NCBI GenBank assembly: GCA_003477185.1
Contig: DMTJ01000350.1
Coordinates: forward strand, 1 to 5,308
Reading direction: 5' to 3'
DNA: 5,308 nt
From: Lentisphaeria bacterium
Lineage (GTDB): Bacteria; Verrucomicrobiota; Lentisphaeria; JABSQK01; UBA12247
In this document: one piece after another, positions 1 to 4,967 of the stretch
Numbering within the stretch: position 1 is the stretch's first letter
Layout: each line of letters starts with the position of its first letter
Notes under the pieces: generated by a model
Told to the model about the DNA's origin: nothing
Database searches by the model: none
What the model saw: the letters and a program-made list of their open reading frames with translations, nothing else
Program-made: the position numbers and the translations under genes

Positions 1-665
1 GAAGTAATCTGGGCACTGACACCGGATGCTTGGCAAAGCCGTGGCAGGTCCGCCCCCAGGCCATCGCTCAGATCTATCATCGCGCGCACGCCGCGGGCCG
101 CGAGCCAACGGCCCTCCTGCAAGCGCGGTTCGAACCGCAGATGATGCTCGCTAGCCAGGGAATTCCCCAACTCACCGGTGACGCAGATCACCTCGCCGGG
201 ATTCGCTGCGGCGCGCGTCGTGACTCGATCGGCGGCTACGGTTCCGAGAATGGTGAGCGAGGCGGTCACGACTGGTGTCGTGGTTAAATCGCCACCGATG
301 ATCGGTACGCCGTACTCGGTTGCGGAGTTCGCAAGCCCGCGGAGGAATGCCTCGCGCCACGGGTCCGGGCAGTCCTGCGGGAAGCCGACGACGGACAACG
401 CAGCGACGGGGCTGCCGCCCATCGCCGCAATATCGCTGAGATTGCGACAGAGAAGCTTGCGGGCCGCCAACTCCGGCGGTGTTGGCTCGGCGGCGTCTCG
501 CCCATGGTAGTGCACGCCCTCGACCAGCGCATCGCTGGCGACGAGTTGGATGGAGCCGTCGGCAACGGCCAGCCCGGCACAATCATCGCCGGGCGGGATG
601 ACAACGTTTTCGTTCTGCGCCAATTGCGGCAGCAGCCAAGCCAGGAGTTCATTCTCAGATTTCAT
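1..665 (-). CDS. thiL: Thiamine-monophosphate kinase ThiL (N-terminal 221 codons, 3' end outside window)
   Basis: ThiL uses ATP to phosphorylate thiamine monophosphate to thiamine diphosphate, the last step of thiamine cofactor synthesis in the cytosol. Reading the minus strand from the ATG at 665-663 gives a continuous frame to the window edge. Family motifs appear in order: PGDDCAGL (residues 25-32), SDALVEGVHYH (44-54), NLSDIAAMGG (75-84), GGDLTTTP (124-131), VTGELGNSLAS (162-172) and IDLSDGLGADL (197-207). The acidic Mg/ATP-binding residues D27, D28, D45, D126, D198 and D201 are all present. The start is well fixed: it is the first ATG after an in-frame TAG about 27 nt upstream, although no clear Shine-Dalgarno is seen. 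The stretch between the glycine loop and PRLQEG is roughly 17 residues shorter than in E. coli ThiL. The gene is divergent from cysQ. It is incomplete only because of the window border. The identification is secure from motif order. Confidence 0.93.
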   Translation of the reverse strand, partial: MKSENELLAWLLPQLAQNENVVIPPGDDCAGLAVADGSIQLVASDALVEGVHYHGRDAAEPTPPELAARKLLCRNLSDIAAMGGSPVAALSVVGFPQDCPDPWREAFLRGLANSATEYGVPIIGGDLTTTPVVTASLTILGTVAADRVTTRAAANPGEVICVTGELGNSLASEHHLRFEPRLQEGRWLAARGVRAMIDLSDGLGADLPRLCQASGVSAQIT

Positions 666-683
666 CCGGGTTACTGTACGCGT

Positions 684-704
684 AGATCGACGCTATGTCG
701 ATCT
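684..704. promoter_or_regulatory. 8-bp perfect dyad upstream of thiL
   Basis: AGATCGAC (684-691) and GTCGATCT (697-704) are perfect reverse complements separated by GCTAT. The dyad ends 18 bp upstream of the thiL start codon, so it falls in the thiL leader or promoter. It could be a repressor operator or, if transcribed, a small hairpin next to the ribosome-loading region. No known operator was recognised, and it is not a thiamine (THI-box) riboswitch. Function is inference only. Confidence 0.4.
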
Positions 705-763
705 GAGAGGACGACGGCGTTGCCCTGAATGATTGTAAATTCAATTGCTCACTGGGGGAGTCG

Positions 764-791
764 GTGACAAAGTCGGCAGATCTGCTATAGT
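764..791 (+). promoter_or_regulatory. Predicted sigma70-type promoter for cysQ
   Basis: A -35 hexamer GTGACA (764-769, 5 of 6 to consensus) and a -10 hexamer TATAGT (786-791, 5 of 6) are separated by 16 bp. The -10 is preceded by TGC, giving an extended -10 element. Transcription would begin near 798, leaving a leader of about 30 nt before the cysQ start. A second A/T hexamer, TAAAAT (793-798), overlaps this but lacks a -35 partner at suitable spacing. The prediction is by inspection only. Confidence 0.6.
776..785. promoter_or_regulatory. 10-bp palindrome inside the cysQ promoter spacer
   Basis: GCAGATCTGC reads the same on both strands. It lies exactly in the spacer between the predicted -35 and -10 hexamers, abutting the -10. 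A bound protein here would block RNA polymerase, or reshape a 16-bp spacer, so an operator role is plausible. A 10-bp palindrome can also arise by chance. The regulator is unknown. Confidence 0.35.
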
Positions 792-827
792 GTAAAATAC
801 TGGTTTTAGCCGCACAAAAGATGAGGA

Positions 828-1736
828 ATGACCTTGCTGTCCCAGTTGATTGAAACGACCCTCGCGGCAGGCCGCACTATCCTGGATATTTACGACACTG
901 GTTTCGATGTCGAGACCAAGGCGGACAACTCGCCGCTGACGACTGCCGACCGGGCCGCGCATGTGCTGATCTGCGAGCGGCTAGCAGCGCTCGCCGGTTA
1001 CCCGATCCTCTCCGAAGAGAGCGCGGAAGTGCCGACGGCTGAGAGGCGGCAATGGGGCACGTTCTGGCTGGTGGACCCACTGGATGGGACCAAGGAGTTC
1101 GTTAAGCGCAATGGTGAGTTCACGGTAAACATCGCTCTCATTGAGGGTGACGTGGCGGTGCTGGGCCTGGTCTACGCACCAGTGCTGGATGCCTTGTACA
1201 TCGGCGGTGTGCGGCCCGAATCAGAGCCGATCACCGCGGAGATTCTGCACGGGGCGGCCACAGATTCGGTGCGCGTGACTGAGGCTAGCACCCAAGACTT
1301 TTCGAATATGAACACGCTGGCTGATGTGCTGACGCTGGAAACGGCGATTGCGCTGCCGGGGGAACGGGTGAACGGCGGGCTGCGGGTGGTGGCAAGTAAG
1401 TCCCACTGCAACGACGAGACCTTGGCCTACATCCAGGCCGAGGAAGAACGATTCGGCCCTGCGGACCGCGTCGCGCGCGGCAGTTCACTCAAGCTTTGCA
1501 TGATTGCGGAGTCCGCAGCAGATGTCTACCCACGGCTGGCACCGACGATGGAGTGGGACACGGCCGCCGCACAGGCGGTGGTAGAAGGCGCGGGCGGCGT
1601 GGTCCGTGGCCGACTCGAGGATGCCGCTGGCGACGACGTTTGGCAGCGAATGCCGTATAACAAGGAAACGTTACTGCAAAAAGGCTTCATTGTAGAGTCT
1701 CGCTGGTACCTGAATCAGATTGATGCGCTAGCCTAA
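828..1736 (+). CDS. cysQ: 3'(2'),5'-bisphosphate nucleotidase CysQ (PAP phosphatase)
   Basis: CysQ hydrolyses 3'-phosphoadenosine 5'-phosphate (PAP), the by-product of PAPS use, to AMP and phosphate, relieving PAP toxicity and recycling the nucleotide. The 302-residue product belongs to the Mg-dependent, Li-sensitive inositol monophosphatase superfamily. It shows KADNSPLTTAD (31-41), LSEES (61-65), the signature VDPLDGTKEFVKRNGEFTVNIALI (82-105), ASKSH (189-193), GSSLKLC (218-224) and the C-terminal WDTAAAQAV (243-251). The metal ligands are therefore the E63/E64 pair, D83, D86 and D244. D86 to D244 is about 39 residues longer than in E. coli CysQ (D86 to D205), owing to an insertion around residues 128-186. 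The ATG at 828 has GAGG only 1 nt upstream. A TTG at 834 (residue 3) would be 7 nt from that GAGG and aligns with the first residue of E. coli CysQ, so it is an alternative start. The gene precedes cysD and cysNC, fitting a PAPS make-and-recycle role. Confidence 0.93.
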   Translation: MTLLSQLIETTLAAGRTILDIYDTGFDVETKADNSPLTTADRAAHVLICERLAALAGYPILSEESAEVPTAERRQWGTFWLVDPLDGTKEFVKRNGEFTVNIALIEGDVAVLGLVYAPVLDALYIGGVRPESEPITAEILHGAATDSVRVTEASTQDFSNMNTLADVLTLETAIALPGERVNGGLRVVASKSHCNDETLAYIQAEEERFGPADRVARGSSLKLCMIAESAADVYPRLAPTMEWDTAAAQAVVEGAGGVVRGRLEDAAGDDVWQRMPYNKETLLQKGFIVESRWYLNQIDALA

Positions 1737-1739
1737 ATG

Positions 1740-1896
1740 ATTCACGCGAATCTACTACGAAACCGTAATGCACTCACTCTCAACAACCTGCGTGATTCGC
1801 CGAAGTCGACGTATCTCGATACGACTTCATTCGTCTCATTGCCGCAAGCTGCTGATAGCAAGAACCTTACAGCCTCTCACTACGAATCGCGTGAAT
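1740..1896. repeat. Long-range inverted repeat filling the cysQ-cysD spacer
   Basis: ATTCACGCGAATC (1740-1752) and GAATCGCGTGAAT (1884-1896) are reverse complements at 12 of 13 positions, including an unbroken 10-bp core (ATTCACGCGA with TCGCGTGAAT). They bracket almost the whole spacer, from 3 bp after the cysQ stop. An 8-bp direct repeat, ACTACGAA, occurs at 1754-1761 and 1879-1886, beside each arm. GATTCGC (1794-1800) is also the exact complement of GCGAATC (1746-1752), so the left arm has two alternative partners. Possibilities are a small non-coding insertion element with terminal inverted repeats, an mRNA fold between two co-transcribed genes, or a divided operator. No obvious target-site duplication is seen, and no reading frame of note lies inside. 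Confidence 0.5.
1802..1828. promoter_or_regulatory. Hairpin/dyad in the cysQ-cysD spacer
   Basis: GAAGTCG (1802-1808) pairs perfectly with CGACTTC (1822-1828). Inside, TATC (1812-1815) faces GATA (1818-1821), so an almost continuous stem with a 3-nt bulge could form, or the inner arms could pair as GTATC/GATAC with a shifted outer GAAGTC/GACTTC stem. No T-run follows, which argues against an intrinsic terminator. It sits about 100 bp upstream of cysD and could be an operator for the cysD-cysNC pair, an mRNA processing or stability hairpin, or part of the larger inverted-repeat structure around it. No confident cysD promoter was found in this spacer. Confidence 0.45.
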
Positions 1897-1914
1897 TAAT
1901 CAGGCTAGCATAAC

Positions 1915-1919
1915 GGAAG
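1915..1919 (+). promoter_or_regulatory. Ribosome binding site of cysD
   Basis: GGAAG ends 9 nt before the ATG at 1929. It supports that start, which also gives the N-terminus expected for CysD (an initial short segment followed by [11 protein letters not shown]). Confidence 0.6.
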
Positions 1920-1928
1920 CGACGAGCG

Positions 1929-2834
1929 ATGGACTACACAATCACACACCTGCGCCAGCTGGAAGCGGAAAGCATCCAGATCATGCGCGAGGTCGCCGCA
2001 GAGTTCCGCCGACCGGTAATGATGTACTCCGTGGGCAAGGACTCGTCGGTGATGCTGCATCTGGCACGCAAGGCGTTTCACCCCGGCTCGCTGCCGTTTC
2101 CGTTGCTGCACGTGGATACGACCTGGGAGTTTCGGGAGATGATCACGTTTCGTGACCAGACTGCCCGGGATCTGGGCCTAGATTTGAAGGTCTGGACGAA
2201 TCCGCAGGGCAAGTCCGATCGGGTAACGCCGTTTACGCACGGTGCCGACGCCTACACCCGCATCATGAAGACCGAGGCCTTGAAGCAGGCTTTGGACCAT
2301 TACGAGTTCGATGCTGCGTTCGGCGGGGCCAGACGAGACGAAGAAAAGTTACGGGCCAATGAGCGAGTCTTGAGTTTTCGGGACGAGCATCATCACTGGG
2401 AGCCGCGTAATCAGCGGCCGGAGCTCTGGAGCCTCTACAACACGCGGGTGCGTCCTGGTGAGTCAATCCGGGTGTTTCCGTTGTCCGACTGGACCGAGCT
2501 GGATATCTGGCTCTACATCATGCAGGAAGAGATCCCGATCGTGCCACTGTACTTTGCGGCCAAGCGACCGGTGGTGGGGCGCAATGGGAGTCTGATTTTG
2601 GTGGACGATGAACGGCTGCAGTTGGGCGAAAATGAGATTGCCGCAGAACGGATGGTGCGGTTTCGGACCTTGGGCTGCTATCCACTAACCGGGGCGATGG
2701 AGTCAACAGCTACTACGGTGCCAGAGATCGTGGAAGAGATGCTGGTGGCCCGCACCTCAGAGCGGCAGTGCCGGGGAAGCGACCATGGAGATGGTGACAG
2801 CATGGAGGCGAAGAAGCGCGATGGCTACTTCTGA
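1929..2834 (+). CDS. cysD: Sulfate adenylyltransferase small subunit CysD
   Basis: CysD is the catalytic subunit of heterodimeric ATP sulfurylase. It joins sulfate to the AMP part of ATP, giving adenosine 5'-phosphosulfate (APS) and pyrophosphate, driven by GTP hydrolysis on its partner CysN. The 301-residue product matches the usual length (about 302 in E. coli) and is colinear end to end. It has [11 protein letters not shown] near the N-terminus, the PP-loop [18 protein letters not shown] (33-50), [17 protein letters not shown] (55-71), [10 protein letters not shown] (131-140), [39 protein letters not shown] and the terminal KKRDGYF. All hallmarks of the PAPS-reductase-like ATP pyrophosphatase fold are intact. 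One mild oddity is ERQCR near the C-terminus, where ERQGR is usual. The gene overlaps cysNC by 14 nt, which implies translational coupling and matched subunit amounts. It lies 192 bp after cysQ. Confidence 0.97.
   Translation: MDYTITHLRQLEAESIQIMREVAAEFRRPVMMYSVGKDSSVMLHLARKAFHPGSLPFPLLHVDTTWEFREMITFRDQTARDLGLDLKVWTNPQGKSDRVTPFTHGADAYTRIMKTEALKQALDHYEFDAAFGGARRDEEKLRANERVLSFRDEHHHWEPRNQRPELWSLYNTRVRPGESIRVFPLSDWTELDIWLYIMQEEIPIVPLYFAAKRPVVGRNGSLILVDDERLQLGENEIAAERMVRFRTLGCYPLTGAMESTATTVPEIVEEMLVARTSERQCRGSDHGDGDSMEAKKRDGYF
2804..2808 (+). promoter_or_regulatory. Shine-Dalgarno within cysD supporting the cysNC start at 2821
   Basis: GGAGG lies 12 nt before the ATG at 2821, with a purine-rich GAAGAAG between them. 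A competing in-frame ATG at 2785 has GGGGAAG (2773-2779) 5 nt upstream and would add 12 residues ([12 protein letters not shown]) to the protein. The 2821 start is preferred because the extra residues are an out-of-frame reading of conserved cysD codons and do not resemble known CysN N-termini. The site cannot settle the choice by itself. Confidence 0.45.
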
Positions 2835-4761
2835 AGCAGTAGAGAAGTATCTCGCGCGCCATCAGGACAAGGACCTGCTGCGCTTCCTGACCGCCGGAAG
2901 TGTGGACGATGGCAAAAGCACGCTCATCGGCCGCCTGCTGTTCGACAGCAAACGAATCTATGATGACCAGCTGGAGGCGCTTCAGTGTGACTCAGCGACC
3001 TATGGCACCACGGGCGGCCCTGACCCGGCGTTGCTGACCGATGGGCTGGAGACCGAGCGTAACCAGGGCATCACGATCGACGTGGCCTACCGCTACTTCT
3101 CCACAGACATGCGCAGCTTTATCATTTGCGATGCGCCCGGTCACGAGCAGTACACACGCAATATGGCGACTGGTGCAAGCCGTTGCGACCTCGCAATCAT
3201 CCTGATCGATGCCCGTAATGGCGTAATGCCTCAAACAAAGCGCCACAGCTTCATCGCAAGCCTGCTGGGGATTCAACACTTTGTCGTGGCGGTGAACAAG
3301 ATGGACGCGGTGGACTACAACCACGAGACATTCCGAGCGATTCGCCGCTCGTATGAATCGTTCGCCGCGAAGCTACGCATCTCCAACATCCACTTCATGC
3401 CGATCTCCGCGTTGAACGGGGATAACGTGGTGACGCGGAGTTCGCAGATGCCGTGGTACCAAGGCGCACCGTTGCTTTCGTATCTGGAGACCGTGGAGAT
3501 CGCGACCGATCGGAATCTGATCGATTTCCGGTTTCCGGTACAGTACGTGATTCGGCCAGACACTGAGTTCCGTGGCTATGCGGGCTCTGTGGTCTCGGGC
3601 AATGTGCGCAAGGGCGATGAGATCATCGTCTTGCCATCGCGACGTCGCACGCGGATCGAAGCGATCGAGACGTTTGACGGTGAGCAGCCCGAAGCGTTTG
3701 CCCCTATGGCGGTGACGCTACGCACCACGGACGACATCGACATTTCGCGTGGCGACGTGCTTTGCCACGTGAACAACGTGGCGACGGTGGGCCGCGGTTT
3801 TGAGGCAATGGTGGTCTGGATGGCAGACTCAACAATGAAGTTGGGAAGTAATTACCTGCTGAAATGCGGCTGCGCCACAGCACCAGTTACGATCGAAGAG
3901 GTTCGCTACCGGTTCGATGTCAATACGCTAGCACGCGAGCGATTCGAAGCCGGGACGGGCGAGTTGGTGGTCAATGACATCGGCAGTGTCCGTCTCACCA
4001 TGCACAAGCCATTGGTCTTCGATCCCTACGCGCAGAACCAGGCGCTCGGCGCATTTGTCCTGATCAATCGCGTAACCAACGCGACGGTGGGCGCGGGGAT
4101 GATTCGCGCGACGCAGTCGGAAAGCGATCTGCGTCCAGATGCCACGGGCGGCCCCGTGAGCAAGAACATTACACGCGTGGTGCCGCTGGTTCAAAACCAC
4201 GAGCGGCACGGCGTGCTCGGCCAGCGTCCGGTCACGTTGTGGCTGACAGGCCTGAGTGGGTCCGGCAAGTCTACGGTGGCCGTGGCGCTGGAAAATCATC
4301 TCGTCAATGAACTCGGCCGAACCGCTTTTGTGCTCGACGGCGACAACGTCCGCCATGGCTTGAATCGCGACCTTGGCTTCTCCCCCCATGACCGCACAGA
4401 GAACATCAGGCGCATTGCGGAAGTCGCAAAGTTGATGAACGACGCTGGCCTGATCGTAATCACGGCCTTCATCTCCCCGTACCGCAAGGACCGCAGCAAC
4501 GCGGCCGAGATTATCGGCCCCGATCGCTTCCGCGAGATTCATATCGATACAGACCTGGCGGTCTGTGAGTCACGCGACCCAAAAGGCTTGTACAAGAAAG
4601 CAAGGTCTGGTGAGATTCGCGGATTCACCGGCATTGATGCGCCGTACGAAGCCCCGGAGAATCCAGCGCTTCGGGTCCCGACGGATTCGCTGCGGGTCCA
4701 CGATTCCGTGGCACGGATTGTCGAAGCGCTCGCCACGGGCGGCTTTTTCGCCAGCAGCTGA
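2821..4761 (+). CDS. cysNC: Bifunctional CysN-CysC: ATP sulfurylase GTPase subunit fused to APS kinase
   Basis: This 646-residue fusion covers two steps. The N-terminal CysN part couples GTP hydrolysis to APS formation by CysD. The C-terminal CysC part phosphorylates APS with ATP to give PAPS. The GTPase domain has all motifs: P-loop GSVDDGKST (26-34), [11 protein letters not shown] (switch I side), DAPGHEQY (104-111), NKMD (159-162) and SAL (196-198). EF-Tu-like beta-barrel domains follow (about 233-432), then a short linker (about 433-458). APS kinase begins near residue 459, with P-loop GLSGSGKS (477-484), DGDNVRHG (506-513), [23 protein letters not shown] (550-558, S552 matching the phosphorylatable serine of E. 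coli CysC), [21 protein letters not shown] and YEAPENPAL. Both halves look catalytically complete. Fusion of these domains is known in several bacterial groups (for example NodQ of rhizobia and mycobacterial CysNC). The start is taken at 2821; 2785 is the alternative. Confidence 0.96.
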   Translation: MATSEAVEKYLARHQDKDLLRFLTAGSVDDGKSTLIGRLLFDSKRIYDDQLEALQCDSATYGTTGGPDPALLTDGLETERNQGITIDVAYRYFSTDMRSFIICDAPGHEQYTRNMATGASRCDLAIILIDARNGVMPQTKRHSFIASLLGIQHFVVAVNKMDAVDYNHETFRAIRRSYESFAAKLRISNIHFMPISALNGDNVVTRSSQMPWYQGAPLLSYLETVEIATDRNLIDFRFPVQYVIRPDTEFRGYAGSVVSGNVRKGDEIIVLPSRRRTRIEAIETFDGEQPEAFAPMAVTLRTTDDIDISRGDVLCHVNNVATVGRGFEAMVVWMADSTMKLGSNYLLKCGCATAPVTIEEVRYRFDVNTLARERFEAGTGELVVNDIGSVRLTMHKPLVFDPYAQNQALGAFVLINRVTNATVGAGMIRATQSESDLRPDATGGPVSKNITRVVPLVQNHERHGVLGQRPVTLWLTGLSGSGKSTVAVALENHLVNELGRTAFVLDGDNVRHGLNRDLGFSPHDRTENIRRIAEVAKLMNDAGLIVITAFISPYRKDRSNAAEIIGPDRFREIHIDTDLAVCESRDPKGLYKKARSGEIRGFTGIDAPYEAPENPALRVPTDSLRVHDSVARIVEALATGGFFASS

Positions 4762-4775
4762 GCCTCCAGAACGCA

Positions 4776-4799
4776 CCACCCTCAACAAGAGTGGGTTTT
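4776..4799 (+). terminator. Possible weak intrinsic terminator after cysNC
   Basis: About 15 nt past the cysNC stop, a short G/C-rich arm pair is followed directly by TTTT. CCAC (4776-4779) can pair with GTGG (4791-4794), or ACCC (4778-4781) with GGGT (4793-4796), around a loop of about 11 nt. The T-run is only four long before an A-rich stretch. The stem is short for a Rho-independent terminator, so this is tentative, but the position at the end of the sulfate operon fits. Confidence 0.35.
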
Positions 4800-4824
4800 A
4801 AAAAATAAATCACGCAGGAAAGAC

Positions 4825-4905
4825 GAAACTTCTCCCATAATCAACAGTTTTCAAAAAGAGATTACTGAAACTTCTTGCAACTTGGGCTAAAATAGCTAAG
4901 TTTCA
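4825..4905. repeat. Three phased GAAACTT elements upstream of ilvB
   Basis: GAAACTTCT occurs as a perfect 9-bp direct repeat at 4825-4833 and 4867-4875, exactly 42 bp apart, which is four turns of B-DNA. The second copy is also part of an 8-bp perfect inverted repeat, TGAAACTT (4866-4873) with AAGTTTCA (4898-4905), whose arms start about 31-32 bp apart (three turns). A fourth, degenerate inverted copy, CAGTTTTCA, lies at 4845-4853. A nested GCTA/TAGC dyad (4886-4889 and 4893-4896) spans the predicted -10. Same-face spacing around a promoter suggests cooperative binding sites for one regulator of ilvB. The regulator is not known, and AT-rich DNA raises the chance of coincidental repeats. Confidence 0.45.
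4865..4893 (+). promoter_or_regulatory. Predicted sigma70-type promoter for ilvB
   Basis: CTGAAA (4865-4870, 4 of 6 to TTGACA) and TAAAAT (4888-4893, 5 of 6 to TATAAT) are separated by 17 bp in an AT-rich spacer. An A/T-rich tract (4796-4810) further upstream is present but lies too far away to be a standard UP element. Transcription would start near 4900 and give a leader of about 68 nt. The -35 overlaps the middle GAAACTT element, so a protein bound there would compete with or contact RNA polymerase. Confidence 0.45.
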
Positions 4906-4911
4906 CAAGGA

Positions 4912-4944
4912 ATCTGGGGCACAGTCCTAGATCTTATCGTTTTT
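4912..4944 (+). promoter_or_regulatory. Leader hairpin followed by a T-run before ilvB (possible attenuator)
   Basis: Positions 4912-4919 can pair with 4925-4932 in an 8-bp stem (ATCTGGGG with TCCTAGAT in the RNA) using two G-U wobbles and a CACAG loop. AAG (4907-4909) can add three pairs with CTT (4933-4935) across a 2-nt bulge. Five Ts follow at 4940-4944, 7 nt past the basal stem. If the extended stem forms, the T-run is 4 nt away, roughly terminator-like. No leader peptide with branched-chain codons was found in this short leader, so classical ilv-type ribosome attenuation is not supported. Confidence 0.3.
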
Positions 4945-4955
4945 CTAATCATTTT

Positions 4956-4959
4956 GGAG
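4956..4959 (+). promoter_or_regulatory. Ribosome binding site of ilvB
   Basis: GGAG lies 8 nt before the ATG at 4968, an ideal distance. It chooses that start over the in-frame ATG at 5001 (residue 12), which would remove conserved N-terminal residues ([10 protein letters not shown]). Confidence 0.7.
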
Positions 4960-4967
4960 ATTTTGCG

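Noticed and set aside
172..652. Overlapping open frames on both strands within the thiL region (for example 172-582 and 284-652 minus, 178-510 plus)
   Set aside because: Their translations are arginine- and serine-rich with no family motifs, whereas the third minus-strand frame gives an unbroken ThiL with all motifs in order.
821..853. Tiny frame starting at ATG 821 (MRNDLAVPVD) overlapping the cysQ start as a leader peptide
   Set aside because: Ten codons with no Shine-Dalgarno and no regulatory amino-acid bias; it merely overlaps the cysQ ATG in another frame.
1740..1896. A complete insertion sequence between cysQ and cysD
   Set aside because: The inverted repeats enclose only about 130 bp without any transposase frame or obvious target duplication, so at most it is a small non-autonomous element.
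1737..1928. SAM or other sulfur-related riboswitch upstream of cysD
   Set aside because: The spacer has hairpins, but I could not find the conserved cores or multi-helix layout of SAM-type riboswitches, and no terminator T-run follows.
3928..4542. A 204-codon open frame on the minus strand inside cysNC
   Set aside because: It lies entirely antisense to the highly conserved CysN/CysC coding region, shows no recognisable domain, and is explained by the GC-rich codon pattern of the true gene.
4565..4801. Open frame 4565-4801 on the plus strand running past the end of cysNC
   Set aside because: It overlaps the conserved APS kinase C-terminus in another frame, is rich in arginine and proline, and matches no known family.
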